DNA of 64,000 nt from Pyxidicoccus trucidator (GCF_010894435.1 NZ_JAAIXZ010000004.1:1-64000); one strand, 5' to 3'; positions 1 through 9,023 are shown, counted from the first letter of the stretch. Numbers and translations: made by a program. The notes: generated by a model from the sequence alone, not told the origin.

Positions 1-73
1 AACACGGAAGTTAAGCCCTCCAGAGCCGATGGTACTTCGCGGGAAACCGCGCGGGAGAGTAGGTCGCTGCCGG
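1..73 (+). rRNA. rrf: 5S ribosomal RNA, 3' part
   Basis: The window begins inside a 5S rRNA gene. The stretch contains the conserved 5S signature around GAAGTTAAGCCCTCCAG (positions 7-23) and the 3' arm GGGAGAGTAGGTCGCTGCC near 53-71. The 5' part lies outside the window, so the rest of an rrn operon is expected just upstream. The exact 3' end was judged by eye and may be off by a few bases. Confidence 0.93.
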
Positions 74-85
74 ATTCTTTTTGAG

Positions 86-124
86 AACCCCCGTTGCCCT
101 CGTGGCAACGGGGGTTTTCTTTTT
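86..124 (+). terminator. rho-independent terminator of the rRNA operon
   Basis: A 13-bp perfect stem (86-98 pairing with 104-116, five-base loop) carries a GGGGG/CCCCC core and is followed by a T-rich tract (about 115-126). It sits 12 bases after the 5S end, so it is the terminator of the rRNA operon. Confidence 0.93.
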
Positions 125-215
125 TCTGCGTCCTGCCTCGGGACGCGGACACGGGAGGCGTGGTTTCCCGCCGTCTCCCGGGCCTGGGCCTGACACCTGT
201 GAGGCCACCGCGGCG

Positions 216-1184
216 CTACGGGACTCGCAGCACCACCTTGCCTGCCGTGCCCCGGCCCTCCAGCTGGCGGTGGGCCTCGGCGGCTTCGGCCAGGTCGAGC
301 ACCAGTCCCGCTCGCACCTGCAGCCGTCCTTCGGCCAGCTCCCGCCCCAGGGTCTCGCGTGCCTGGCGTTGCAGCGCGGGCGGGTGTCGGGTGTGCAGCC
401 AGTAGGCGCTCACCTTCAAGGACTTCTCATAGAGCGCCTCCACGTCCACCGGGGGCGGTGCGCCACTCGCGCTGCCGTAGCTCACCAGGTGGCCGAAAGG
501 CGCCAGGGCTTCGAGGCTGCTCTTCCAGGTGCTTGCTCCCACCGAGTCGAGCACCAGCTCCACGCCCTGTCCTCCCGTCAGCGCGCGGACCTGTTCCGCG
601 ACGTCACCTTCGCCATACAGGAGGACTTCGTCTGCCCCGAGCTCCCGTGCGAGCCGGGCCTTCGCCTCCGTCGACACCGTTCCCAGCACCCTCGCTCCCG
701 CAGCCTTCGCGAGCTGGATTGCCAGCAGGCCGACTCCGCCCGCGGCCGCGTGGATGAGGACGGACTGTCTCTCCGTCACCCGGCCCACCGTGTGGACGAG
801 GTGCCAGGCCGTGAGCCCCTGGACGAGGAGTCCCGCGGCTTCCTCGAAGGAAACGCGCTCCGGAAGCGCCAGCAACTCCTGCTCCGGCGCCGTCACGAGC
901 TCCGCGTAGCTTTGCTTCGCCAGCGCCACCACCCGGCGACCGACCCAGCTCGCGTCGACGCCCGCGCCCACGGACTCCACCACTCCCGCCGCTTCGCTTC
1001 CGAGGATTCGGGGCAGCGGCACCTTGGAGTCGTAGAGCCCCCGACGGCGCTCCGTGTCCGCGAAGTTCACTCCCGCGGCCCGGACCCGGATGCGCACCTC
1101 TCCGGGGCCTGCCACCGGCTCGGGGACTTCCTCGAGCCGGAGAACCTCGGGCCCGCCCACCTGGTGATAGCGAATGGCTTTCAT
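216..1184 (-). CDS. NADPH:quinone oxidoreductase, MDR/zeta-crystallin-like
   Basis: This is a 322-residue medium-chain dehydrogenase/reductase of the quinone oxidoreductase type, expected to reduce quinones or enones with NADPH in the cytoplasm. The N-terminus MKAIRYHQVGGPEVLRLEEV is the typical GroES-like start, and the Rossmann nucleotide-binding motif appears as HAAAGGVGLLAIQLAKAAG. The Cys ligands of zinc-dependent members are not evident, as in zeta-crystallins. The ATG at 1184 was chosen because AAGGAG lies just upstream; a longer open frame to 1238 has no family similarity. The gene is convergent with the rRNA terminator and appears monocistronic. The true substrate cannot be told from sequence. 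Confidence 0.92.
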   Translation of the reverse strand: MKAIRYHQVGGPEVLRLEEVPEPVAGPGEVRIRVRAAGVNFADTERRRGLYDSKVPLPRILGSEAAGVVESVGAGVDASWVGRRVVALAKQSYAELVTAPEQELLALPERVSFEEAAGLLVQGLTAWHLVHTVGRVTERQSVLIHAAAGGVGLLAIQLAKAAGARVLGTVSTEAKARLARELGADEVLLYGEGDVAEQVRALTGGQGVELVLDSVGASTWKSSLEALAPFGHLVSYGSASGAPPPVDVEALYEKSLKVSAYWLHTRHPPALQRQARETLGRELAEGRLQVRAGLVLDLAEAAEAHRQLEGRGTAGKVVLRVP

Positions 1185-1458
1185 GCGGCGTCTCCTTGAC
1201 GTCCCGCTGTCTAATCGCGCCCTGTCACGCTCGCCCACCTCGTGAACTGCGCGGTGGCGGCCGTTGCGCGTGGCGCGCCTCCGGGCCTCGTCTCACTGGG
1301 ACTCCAGCGCTTCGTCCGCTGGGAGTGTCCCCCTTCCGCTGAGACTGACTGTGTCCGAGGGAACTTCGTGTTTCACACGTGCTGAAGCCACTGTGTGACT
1401 GGCCTGCCTGCTCGCGGCTTGATTGAGTGGCGTTCCCCCTTACTGAGGAGCCTCTCGC

Positions 1459-1911
1459 ATGAAGCTGCTTCGTCCCTGCCTCGGTGCGCTGTTCGCGGTC
1501 GGCCTGTTCTTCGCCCCTACGACTTCCGAGGCCGCTGGCGTCCGCGTCGGGCTCGGAGCCGACTACTGGATTGATGACAGCGCCGCGTTCAACTTCACGC
1601 TCGGTGTGGAGACGCGCATCACGGGCCCGCTGTCCGTCGGTGCCCGGTTTGGCGCCGCGCTCATCACGGATGGAAATGACGTCGGCATCCCGCTCGACAT
1701 CATCCTGCGCGCCAACCTCGCCCGGAACCGCATCTACATCGAGGGCATGGCCGGCCCCTGGCTTGTCTTCGGCCGAGGGGACGACGACGTGTTCCGCGCT
1801 CACGCGGCCTTCGGCTTCGGCCTCCAGGGCAAGGCGGCAAGCATCGGCATCGAGGTGGGCTACCTCAGCCCCAACCCCATCATCGGCCTGCGCCTGGGCT
1901 ACAAGTTCTGA
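1459..1911 (+). CDS. secreted beta-barrel-like protein of unknown function
   Basis: A 150-residue protein with a clear signal peptide (about residues 1-25, ending SEAAG). The mature part is made of alternating short beta-strand segments and closes with an aromatic residue (GLRLGYKF), as small outer-membrane beta-barrels do. A GAGGAG ribosome-binding site precedes the ATG. The strand pattern and terminal Phe are seen; outer-membrane location is inference. No specific family was recognised. Confidence 0.8.
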   Translation: MKLLRPCLGALFAVGLFFAPTTSEAAGVRVGLGADYWIDDSAAFNFTLGVETRITGPLSVGARFGAALITDGNDVGIPLDIILRANLARNRIYIEGMAGPWLVFGRGDDDVFRAHAAFGFGLQGKAASIGIEVGYLSPNPIIGLRLGYKF

Positions 1912-1914
1912 GCC

Positions 1915-2115
1915 TCAGTAGTGGGGTGGACGCTCCTGCTGCCGGGCGTCCACCAGGCCCGGGTCTCCCGCGAGCTTCTGCTTGAGCACCTCCATCTCCG
2001 CACGCAGCGCGGAGAGGACCTTCTGCTGGTCGTACAGCACGTCGCTCAGCTCCTGCAGCAGGTCCTGCTGCTGCATGTAGCGGAGTTCCAGCTCGGCAAT
2101 GCGCTTCTCGTCCAT
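1915..2115 (-). CDS. slyX: SlyX family protein
   Basis: A 66-residue coiled-coil protein. The pattern MDEKRIAELELRYMQQQDLL, then LSDVLYDQQKVLSALRAEME, then the C-terminal RPPHY is characteristic of SlyX. The family is small, cytoplasmic and coiled-coil, and its biochemical role is not established. The stop lies 4 nt beyond the stop of the upstream forward gene, so the two are convergent with no room for a separate terminator. Confidence 0.9.
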   Translation of the reverse strand: MDEKRIAELELRYMQQQDLLQELSDVLYDQQKVLSALRAEMEVLKQKLAGDPGLVDARQQERPPHY

Positions 2116-2180
2116 GGCTGGTTACCCTTAACGCGGAGCGGCCCTCCACGTCCCCTCCCGGCCGCCGATTCGTCCAGGTC

Positions 2181-2480
2181 ATGAACGTCCAGGAATACAT
2201 CCAGCGCTCCCGAGAGCTCCTCGCCCGGGGGCAGCCCGAGCTGGCGGAGTCCGCCCTCAGCGACGCCATCGACGCCGCCGTCGCGGCCGAGGACCTCATA
2301 TTGCTCACCCGCGCCCGCTTCGCGCTCGGAGAGCTGCTCTTCCATCAGGGGCGCGACGACGAGGCGCTCCCCTACCTGCAGGCCGTCGTCCGCACCGAGC
2401 GGGTGGATGGCTCCGTGGACGCCGAGGTGAAGGCCTCCGCGAAGATGCTCCGTCAGCTTCGCGGCACCGAGCCTCGCTGA
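2181..2480 (+). CDS. small TPR-repeat protein
   Basis: A 99-residue, wholly helical protein. Helix pairs such as REYIQRSRELLARGQPELAE-type and LLTRARFALGELLFHQGRDD-type segments fit about two tetratricopeptide repeats, a protein-protein interaction scaffold. No signal peptide or membrane segment is visible, so it is probably cytoplasmic. It lies divergent from slyX and convergent with the larger TPR gene that follows. The start has only a weak AGG upstream. Partner and role unknown. Confidence 0.75.
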   Translation: MNVQEYIQRSRELLARGQPELAESALSDAIDAAVAAEDLILLTRARFALGELLFHQGRDDEALPYLQAVVRTERVDGSVDAEVKASAKMLRQLRGTEPR

Positions 2481-2493
2481 CGCGGGCTCCACC

Positions 2494-3522
2494 TCAGGGG
2501 ATGCTGCACGACTGGCGGATGAGCTCCGGCTTGCCGGAGAAGCGCCGCTCCAGGTCCATCCGCGTCAGCCGGGCGTCGTTGATGCGCCCGCCCTCGAGCT
2601 GCATCGCGCACAGCGCCGCCAGGGCCTTGGGGTCCTCCAAATCCAGCCGGTCCGCCTGGCGCAGCGCCTCTTCCGCCGCCTCGACGTTTCCCAGCCGGAA
2701 CCACGCGAGCCCGAGCTCGAAATAGCCGACGCCCAGCCTCGGGTCCTCCTCTACCGCCTTTCGGAAGAGCTTCACTGCCTCCGCGTCCCGGCCCTCGCGC
2801 GTCCATACCCGGCCCTGCTCCACCAGTAGCCTGGAGCGCGGCAGCCGCCCCTGGAGCCCGTTCAGCACGGACCTCGCCTCGTCCCCTCGCTTCGCGGCGC
2901 TCAGCAGCCTCACGTAGCGCAGGGCCACCAGGGGGTCCGCCGGTGCCTTGACGTACGCTCGCCGCAGCGACTCGGCCGCTCCCTGCACGTCGCCGTCCTT
3001 CTCCTGCAGGTCCGCCCGGAGCAGGTCCGGCCGGGCGTCTCCTGGAGCCACCTGCGTCGCGCGCTCCAGTGAGGTGCTCACACACCGGTCCATCCGCTCC
3101 ACGTCGCAGATGCGCGCGAGCAGAAGCTGGTTCTCCACAGCGCGCGGGTCCCTTCGCTCCGCCTCCTTTGCCAGCTCGCGGGCCTCGGCCGGAGCACCTT
3201 CGAGCAGCAGCTCCGCGGCCTCACGCAACTCCGCGGGCGTGGCCTTCGGGTGCTCTCGCAGCGGCATCAGGAAGCGCACCCGCTCCTCGGCGGTCGTCGC
3301 CACGCGGGCGATGGCCAGCTCCTGCTCCGGCATGTTCCGAGGCAGGAAGAGGGGAATGAGGTGGATGAGCAGGGCGACGATGCATATCGCCAGCAATCGA
3401 CGCAGCCCCCGGTCCAGTCGACGCCAGCGCCGCGCGATCGGCCCTCGCGATTCGGCCCCTGCCGTCACCGACGAAGGGTCCACGCGCTCCTCCTGCTGCC
3501 GCTCTTCCAGCCCCACTTCCAT
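2494..3522 (-). CDS. membrane-anchored TPR protein
   Basis: A 342-residue protein with a basic, disordered N-terminus (about 1-40), one transmembrane helix (LLAICIVALLIHLIPLFL, about 45-62) and a long helical array of TPR-like units to the C-terminus, for example RDAEAVKLFRKAVEEDPRLG followed by VGYFELGLAWFRLGNVEAAE. The topology suggests a periplasmic TPR scaffold tethered to the inner membrane. The ATG at 3522 follows GGGGAGG; an upstream extension in the same frame is mostly antisense-like low-complexity and was rejected. Partners are unknown. Confidence 0.78.
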   Translation of the reverse strand: MEVGLEERQQEERVDPSSVTAGAESRGPIARRWRRLDRGLRRLLAICIVALLIHLIPLFLPRNMPEQELAIARVATTAEERVRFLMPLREHPKATPAELREAAELLLEGAPAEARELAKEAERRDPRAVENQLLLARICDVERMDRCVSTSLERATQVAPGDARPDLLRADLQEKDGDVQGAAESLRRAYVKAPADPLVALRYVRLLSAAKRGDEARSVLNGLQGRLPRSRLLVEQGRVWTREGRDAEAVKLFRKAVEEDPRLGVGYFELGLAWFRLGNVEAAEEALRQADRLDLEDPKALAALCAMQLEGGRINDARLTRMDLERRFSGKPELIRQSCSIP

Positions 3523-3568
3523 GCCTCCCCGAAGAGGACGCCGCCACTGCTTCCCGTGCGTGCCACGT

Positions 3569-3913
3569 CTATACCGCTCGTAGCCGGGGCCGCAGCCCGG
3601 AAGGAAGCTCCAGGCCGCAGCTCCAGCACAGCTCGAAGTTGCCCGGGTTCTCCTCACGACAGCGGGGGCAGTCCACGCTGCGCTCCGCCGCCTCCTGGTT
3701 CTCCCGCAGCTCCGCGAGCAGCCCCCGGGCCTGCTCCACGTCGGGCGGCCAGAGCCAGAGCTCCACCCACGTCTCTCCGCTCGGAATCTCTCCGCTCAGC
3801 GGAGCGAGCGATTCGCCGCGCACCTCCACCGACACGCCTGTGGCCTCGAGTGCTCCCGCCAGCAGCCGCGCTTCTCCCACCGTGCGATGCACGGAGAACT
3901 GCACGCGCCTCAT
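3569..3913 (-). CDS. DUF2007-like domain protein with C-terminal zinc ribbon
   Basis: 114 residues. The N-terminal about 75 residues (VQFSVHRTVGEARLLAGALE then VSVEVRGE and TWVELWLWPPDVEQARGLL) match the fold pattern of the DUF2007 'putative signal transducing' family. The C-terminus holds two Cys pairs (CPRCREENPGNFELCWSCG), a short zinc ribbon. It lies directly upstream of the membrane TPR gene on the same strand (46-nt gap), so the two may be cotranscribed. The start at the second Met (MRRVQF) was preferred over 3934. Function unknown. Confidence 0.78.
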   Translation of the reverse strand: MRRVQFSVHRTVGEARLLAGALEATGVSVEVRGESLAPLSGEIPSGETWVELWLWPPDVEQARGLLAELRENQEAAERSVDCPRCREENPGNFELCWSCGLELPSGLRPRLRAV

Positions 3914-4027
3914 CCCCCTCTCTTCACAGAACACCGCGCCCCCGGCAACCCCACCTGGACCTACGTCCTGGCCCGCCCGCTAGCGCTTCGAGCGCGCCGT
4001 GTCCGGCGCCCGGGACGTACGCCGCGG

Positions 4028-4447
4028 TCATTCCTCCTCGCGCAGCTCGTGCGGCCAGACGACGTGCGCATGCCTGGGCGCACGCGCGTGAAGCTCGGAC
4101 GTCAGCAGGGCATCCAGCTCCGCGAGCAGCGTGTCGTACGCGGGGCCCGCTCCACGCGCGGGGAGCCGCTTCGTGGCCAGTCGCACGCGGGGGGACTCCT
4201 CGTCCTCGAAGGCCAGCGTCACGGCCAGCCCGTCGTCCAGCCCGCCCGACTGGGGCACCAGGACGGCGGGCACCGGGCCACGTCCGGCCTCTTCGAGCAG
4301 CGGGCCCAGCTTCTGGACCTCGTCCGCGGTCAGGGCGCGCTCGGTCACCACCTCGCCCTGCTCCAGCACCTTCAGCAGCTTGAGCCCTTCCAGCCGCAGC
4401 GCCTGGGCTCCGGTGTTCGTCCGCCCGCTGCGTTCATAAGTCACCAT
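4028..4447 (-). CDS. hypothetical protein, possibly emfourin-like
   Basis: A 139-residue soluble protein without signal peptide or membrane segment. It opens MVTYERSG and contains a helix-rich LTADEVQKLGPLLEEAG segment followed by strands. This order (short N-terminal strand with a basic-Ser-Gly turn, then an acidic helix) vaguely recalls the emfourin/protealysin-inhibitor family, but the match is by eye only. A GTG two codons upstream (4453) is an alternative start; GGAGG sits further upstream (about 4464-4468). It is transcribed towards the DUF2007-like gene (114-nt gap). Confidence 0.6.
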   Translation of the reverse strand: MVTYERSGRTNTGAQALRLEGLKLLKVLEQGEVVTERALTADEVQKLGPLLEEAGRGPVPAVLVPQSGGLDDGLAVTLAFEDEESPRVRLATKRLPARGAGPAYDTLLAELDALLTSELHARAPRHAHVVWPHELREEE

Positions 4448-4657
4448 CCTCACGCGTCCATCACCTCCTCGGGCAGGAGGTAGGCACCCCGGCTCGCGGC
4501 GGCATCCCGGTCCGCTCCCGCCTCGTCGCGCAGGCCTCGGGCGGGCGTGCGTTTCCCGACACCGCGCGGGCCCTCCGGCCGAGTGTCCCGCCCGAGCGTC
4601 CTTCCTACTTTGCGGCCCTCCCCTGGCACTTACGCCAGGGGCTCCCGAGGTAGGTCC

Positions 4658-4870
4658 ATGAGCAAGGACAGCGGCAAGACCCCCAACCCCAACGATCAGC
4701 GCTCCGACACCAAGAATCCCAACAACCCTGCGCAGAAGGCCTCGCAGGACAACCGCTCCAACCAGATGAACCCGAACCGGCACCAGCAGAACACCCCGCA
4801 GGACGGCAACAGCTCCTCGCCGAACACGGGGAACTCGTCGGGCTCGGGCGGCAACCAGCGCAAGAGCTAG
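4658..4870 (+). CDS. Asn/Gln/Ser-rich, intrinsically disordered small protein
   Basis: A 70-residue, extremely hydrophilic protein with essentially no hydrophobic residues, dominated by Asn, Ser, Gln, Lys, Gly and Pro (for example NPNDQRSDTKNPNNPAQKAS). GAGGTAGG precedes the ATG. There is no signal peptide. The composition resembles small desiccation- or stress-linked hydrophilins, but that is only inference from composition. It stands alone between convergent and divergent neighbours. Confidence 0.65.
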   Translation: MSKDSGKTPNPNDQRSDTKNPNNPAQKASQDNRSNQMNPNRHQQNTPQDGNSSSPNTGNSSGSGGNQRKS

Positions 4871-4999
4871 CGCCTGGCGCTTCCGCAGCACCTCCAGGAC
4901 CGGGGAGGGTCGGCCCCAGGTCCTGGCTCGCTGGCGCGGTGAGGCCTCGCGGCGCTCCCTGCCGCGCTCATCGCGCCAGCGCGGTTCCGTCGTCCCGGG

Positions 5000-5839
5000 T
5001 CAGCGCGACTTGGGGGAGCACTCGCCTTCGCCGCGGTAGTGGCCCACCGTCCGCACCAGCGCCGTGACGAAGTCGCGCAGGTTGCGCACGCCACCCACGC
5101 CGCCCGTGCCGTACTGGCCCGACGGCAGCTCCGTCAGGTCCACCGCCTCCAGCTCCTCCAGCAGGATTTCCCCATCCGCACCGGCGATGCCCAGCTTGTC
5201 CGCCGCCGCCAGCGCGTCGAAGCGCATCTTCGCGTCCGGCGACTGGAGGTCGTCGAAGAAGAGGTGGTCGCCGTGCATGGTCAGCTCCACCGTCTCCTCT
5301 CCTCCGTCCGGCACCGTCACGCCCTCGCCCAGGTCGGGATTCTCACAGCGCTCGTACAGGGTGTTCGTGGGGAAACCCCAGGCGAAGCGCTTCGTCACCG
5401 AGCCCTTCGTCGCCGTGCCCTCCACGTAGACGGAGTAGCCCTCCGTCTTCATCAGCGCCACGTCCTGCGCGTCCGCGTTGGCGGCCACCGCCTCCGGCCA
5501 GGGAGCAATCGCATAGCTGACGTGGTCCCAGTCCTTCGACGGCAGGTCCGTGAAGGTCTCCACCACCACCGGCCCGGGCTTGTGCACGTCGAACACCTTC
5601 GCCTGGCCCTGCTGCGCGGCGGTCTCGTCCTGCGTGGCCACCTTCACCTCGCCCAGCATCACCAGGAACTTGCCGTACTTCACCGTCCAGCCGTCCACGA
5701 AGCCAGCCCCGCCTCCGACGGCCGCGGGGATTTCCTTCTCGATGTAGTCCTCTCCGTACGTGGTGAAGGTGACGGTGCCCTTGCCCTCACCGCAAGCGGC
5801 CAGCCCGAGGAACGACAGTCCCAGCATCCAGTTCTTCAT
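5000..5839 (-). CDS. lipoprotein, MbnP-like, last gene of a TonB-receptor operon
   Basis: A 279-residue lipoprotein (MKNWMLGLSFLGLAACGEGK; lipobox LAAC). Downstream of the lipobox is a beta-rich domain with GWTVKYGKFLVMLGEVKVA, DHVSYAIAP, YSVYVEGTATKGSVTKRFAW and a metal-ligand-like MHGDHLFFDDL, then a helical tail with an EF-hand-like GADGEILLEEL. The order of these blocks matches the preceding lipoprotein gene (5836-6606) and resembles that of MbnP-type copper-binding proteins; this assignment is by pattern only. Its ATG overlaps the stop of the upstream gene by 4 nt (ATGA), so translation is probably coupled. Confidence 0.8.
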   Translation of the reverse strand: MKNWMLGLSFLGLAACGEGKGTVTFTTYGEDYIEKEIPAAVGGGAGFVDGWTVKYGKFLVMLGEVKVATQDETAAQQGQAKVFDVHKPGPVVVETFTDLPSKDWDHVSYAIAPWPEAVAANADAQDVALMKTEGYSVYVEGTATKGSVTKRFAWGFPTNTLYERCENPDLGEGVTVPDGGEETVELTMHGDHLFFDDLQSPDAKMRFDALAAADKLGIAGADGEILLEELEAVDLTELPSGQYGTGGVGGVRNLRDFVTALVRTVGHYRGEGECSPKSR

Positions 5840-6606
5840 TGCGCGGCTCCTTCTTCCCACGTCACGACGTAGGTGGTGGTGTCTTCCACGCCGCGCACCA
5901 GCGCATTCTGCGCCTGGCTGCCAGCGGGGAAGGTGTAGACGCCATCCGCGTCCGGGTCGGTCGCGGTGGCGAAGTCGATGCGGCCCAGCCACTTCCCCAG
6001 GTCCACGGCGATGCGCACCCGGCCCGCCTCCATCCCCAGGGACTTCTCGAAACGCACTCCGGCCACCGGCGCCGGCAGGTCCGCCACCGCGTCGAAGCGC
6101 ACCGTGCCGCCGTCCGCGTTGCGCGCAGTGCCCCGCACCCGCACCGCGTGGCCCCCCAGTGCGCCTGTCGCATCCGTCGAGGCGGTGGGCGGCTGCAGCG
6201 TCAGCTCCAGCGAGCCGTACTCACCCGTCACCGCGTTGGCGTCTCCCAGCGGCGCTCCGGCCAGCAGGTCCACGGTGGAGGTGGTCAGCACCTCGCCCAT
6301 CGCGTCCCCTGGCAGGTAGTGGCCCGGGTGCGCGTGCGCCGTGCCGCCGATGAGCGAGTACCAGTCGAAGCGCGGCGTGCTCCGGGACGACAGCAGCACG
6401 CGGCCCTCGAAGAAGCGCACCGGGCCCAGGCAGGCGTGCGCGGACTCCACCGTCACCGTCCAGCCCCGCTCGTTGGCACCGCTGGGGCGCGTGGCCGTCA
6501 CCTCGACGGGGAAGGTGCGGCGCTCCGCCTCGCTGCCACAGCCGCTCAGGGCCGTGGACGCGGCGGCCAGCGCGAGTGCGCCCGTCAGCACGTGTCTGCG
6601 AATCAC
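5836..6606 (-). CDS. lipoprotein, paralogue of its downstream neighbour
   Basis: A 256-residue lipoprotein starting at a GTG (6606) that overlaps the TonB-receptor stop (GTGA) and is preceded by GGAGG. The N-terminus is a signal peptide ending STALSGC. The mature part has GWTVTVESAHACLGPVRFFE, TAHAHPGHYLPGDAMGE (His-rich) and YGSLELTLQPP, then AVRVRGTARNADGGTVRFDA and DPDADGVYTFPAG. The same blocks occur in the same order in the downstream lipoprotein, so the pair probably arose by duplication. The His cluster suggests metal or ligand capture at the cell surface or in the periplasm. Confidence 0.8.
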   Translation of the reverse strand: MIRRHVLTGALALAAASTALSGCGSEAERRTFPVEVTATRPSGANERGWTVTVESAHACLGPVRFFEGRVLLSSRSTPRFDWYSLIGGTAHAHPGHYLPGDAMGEVLTTSTVDLLAGAPLGDANAVTGEYGSLELTLQPPTASTDATGALGGHAVRVRGTARNADGGTVRFDAVADLPAPVAGVRFEKSLGMEAGRVRIAVDLGKWLGRIDFATATDPDADGVYTFPAGSQAQNALVRGVEDTTTYVVTWEEGAAQ

Positions 6607-8939
6607 AGGTGAACCTCCAGGGTGAGCGAGGCCTGCCGAGGCGACCCCGCGGTGAAGTGTCTTGCCGGTACGAGGCTGGGCGCGGACTCCGGGTCGAAGC
6701 GCGAGCTGTAGACGAACTCGCCATCGCGCCAGCGCGAGTCGAGGGCGTTCTTCACCTCCAGCCGCAGGCCCAGCTCGCCCCGCCGCACCGCCGTGTACGC
6801 GTCCGCGAGGAACACGGTGCGGCTGCGCTCGTCGAAGGGCAGCGGCCTGGGGCCGAGCAGCGTGAGGCCCGTGCCCACCGAGAAGGTGGCGCCCGTGCCG
6901 CCCAGCCAGGCCCACGTCACGGGACGCTCCCAGCCCACGTCCGCGCGGGCCACCAGCGGCGCGAAGTAGGGGAGCAGCGTGTCCGTCTTCGTCACGTACG
7001 CGTGCGCCAAGGTGGCGCTCAGCGCCGCGACGAGGCCGGGAAGTGGCCGCGCCTGCACGGCGGCGGACACTCCCGAGCGCAGCGTCTCGCCCGTGTACAC
7101 GGTGCTGCCCACCGTGTGGTCGAAGAAGAAGTCGTTCTCCACCTGCGAGCCGAAGAGGCTCACCTGCGCCGCCCAGCGCTCGCCGTCACGGCGGGCGCCC
7201 AGCTCCGCACCCCTCACGGCGACGAAGGGGGCGCGCTCTCCTTCCGACAGGCTGCGCGCCTGCGGCGAGCGGAAGCCGTCTCCGTAGCTGGCGAACAGGC
7301 GCCACGCCTCCGCGCCGTCTCCGAGCGCGTACTCCACGCCCGCCTTCGCGCCCAGGTGCATGCCGAAGGCGCTGCGCGAGTAGCCCCGCCCGTCGTAGAA
7401 GCGCGGGTCGCTGAAGGCGAGCGCGTCGAAGACCTCCACGCCCAGCGCGTCCGCCCGTCCGCCCAGGCGCAGCGCCCAGCGGCCCAGCGACATGCGCCCC
7501 TCCGCCCAGCCCCACACGTCCGTCTGGGTGATGCGCGCGTCCACTTCGTCCGAGAAGAAGGTGCCGTCGGACTCGCGGTAGCGGCGCTGCGTCTGCTCCA
7601 CGCCGTCGCGACGGGCGCCCAGGCCCAGCTCCAGCGCGACGGGACGGCCGAACGCCGTCACATTCCGGCGGTGCTCGGCGCGGGCGCCCAGCGTGCTGCC
7701 GTCGTTCGTCTGCTCCAGCCCGTCCCCGCGCACGTCCACGCGGTAGCCGGTGAAGTTGTTGCGCAGCCGCAGGTCCGTGAGGATTCCGAAGACCTCCAGC
7801 TTCGTGCGTCCCTTCCCGGTGCGAGGCAGCTCCACGCCCAGCAGCAGCTGGTGCCGCGAGACGTTGCCTCCCTGCCGCGACGTGGAGGGAGAGAAGAAGG
7901 TGCTGCGGCCCGCGAGCAGGTCGTCCTCGCGCACCACGCCCGGCGAGTCGAAGCGCGTGACGTAGCTGCCTCCGAGCGCCCGCACCGTGAGCCCCTCGCC
8001 GAGCTTCGCGGTGGCCTGCGCGAGGAGGGACGCGCGCCCGTAGCCCCGCTGTGAGCCGTAGCCCCGGCCCTGGCCCAGCTCCACGGCGGCGAAGGTGCCC
8101 TCGTCGTCTCCCGGGCGCACGGTGGCGACGAGCCGCCGCTGTCCGAACTGGCCCAGCGTGCCCGCGAGGTGGACGCCGGGCTCCTCGACTCCCAGGTCCA
8201 TGCGCACCGTGCCGGCGACGGCGAAGTCTCCCTGCGACGCGCGGTAGGAACCCTCCGTGACTTCGAGCGCCTGGACGACCTCGGGGATGACGAAGTTCGT
8301 GTCCGCGTAGCCGAGCGCGTGGATGTGGCTTACCTCGTTCACCGGCAGGCCGCCCACGTCCAGCTCCACGTCCTGCCCGTGCAGCGCATCGAAGCCGCGC
8401 AGGAAGAGCTGGTGCGCCTTGCCCTCGCCGCTGTGCTGCGAGGCCACGAGCCCCGGCACGGCGCGGAGCAGGTCGACGGCGCTCGTTCTCGGCGCAGCGT
8501 CGAGGATGTCCCGGCCGAGTGTGACTTCGGAGGCGCTCTGCGTGGGCCGGGTGCCTCGCACCACCGTGGTGCTGGTGGGCTGGGGCTCGGAGGTCGCGGT
8601 GGCCTGGGCGTCGGTGGCCGCAGTGGCCGGGGCTTCGGTGGGCGCAGGGGACTGTGCGTCAGCGGGTGCAGTGGCCGCTGCTTCGGCGGGTGCGGTGGCC
8701 GCTGCTTCGGTGGGTGCGGCGGCCGAGGAGTCGGGCGCAACGGCCGCAGGCACGGCCTCGGAAGCCTCTCCCCCGTCCTGGGGGATGGCCGGTGACACAG
8801 CAAGTACACACACCGACAACGCGGTAACGAAGAGCACGGGCACGCAATGGCAGACAGCGGCGCGAGCCACGTCCCGGAGCACACGCACCCATGGCACGTG
8901 TCGCTCCAGTGGACGGCTCCACCGGCAGGACGGATTCAT
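6603..8939 (-). CDS. TonB-dependent outer-membrane receptor
   Basis: 778 residues: an N-terminal signal segment (about 30-52), a long Ala/Pro/Thr-rich linker with imperfect repeats (about 55-125; e.g. APAEAAATAPADAQSPAP), a plug domain (TSAVDLLRAVPGLVASQHSG, LFLRGFDALHGQDVELDVGG, VPEVVQALEVTEG-like), then a 22-strand-type barrel ending with an outer-membrane signature (QASLTLEVHL). It imports an unknown substrate across the outer membrane with energy from TonB. Upstream lies a His-rich membrane protein and downstream two lipoproteins with 4-nt overlaps, which points to metal uptake. The start is not strongly supported by a ribosome-binding site. Confidence 0.9.
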   Translation of the reverse strand: MNPSCRWSRPLERHVPWVRVLRDVARAAVCHCVPVLFVTALSVCVLAVSPAIPQDGGEASEAVPAAVAPDSSAAAPTEAAATAPAEAAATAPADAQSPAPTEAPATAATDAQATATSEPQPTSTTVVRGTRPTQSASEVTLGRDILDAAPRTSAVDLLRAVPGLVASQHSGEGKAHQLFLRGFDALHGQDVELDVGGLPVNEVSHIHALGYADTNFVIPEVVQALEVTEGSYRASQGDFAVAGTVRMDLGVEEPGVHLAGTLGQFGQRRLVATVRPGDDEGTFAAVELGQGRGYGSQRGYGRASLLAQATAKLGEGLTVRALGGSYVTRFDSPGVVREDDLLAGRSTFFSPSTSRQGGNVSRHQLLLGVELPRTGKGRTKLEVFGILTDLRLRNNFTGYRVDVRGDGLEQTNDGSTLGARAEHRRNVTAFGRPVALELGLGARRDGVEQTQRRYRESDGTFFSDEVDARITQTDVWGWAEGRMSLGRWALRLGGRADALGVEVFDALAFSDPRFYDGRGYSRSAFGMHLGAKAGVEYALGDGAEAWRLFASYGDGFRSPQARSLSEGERAPFVAVRGAELGARRDGERWAAQVSLFGSQVENDFFFDHTVGSTVYTGETLRSGVSAAVQARPLPGLVAALSATLAHAYVTKTDTLLPYFAPLVARADVGWERPVTWAWLGGTGATFSVGTGLTLLGPRPLPFDERSRTVFLADAYTAVRRGELGLRLEVKNALDSRWRDGEFVYSSRFDPESAPSLVPARHFTAGSPRQASLTLEVHL

Positions 8940-9023
8940 GGCGCGGACGAGTAAGCGAGCCCGAGGACTCCGCTTCGACCGCGCGACACCTACGCTTCTG
9001 GAATCACTTTGGATGTGTCGCCG

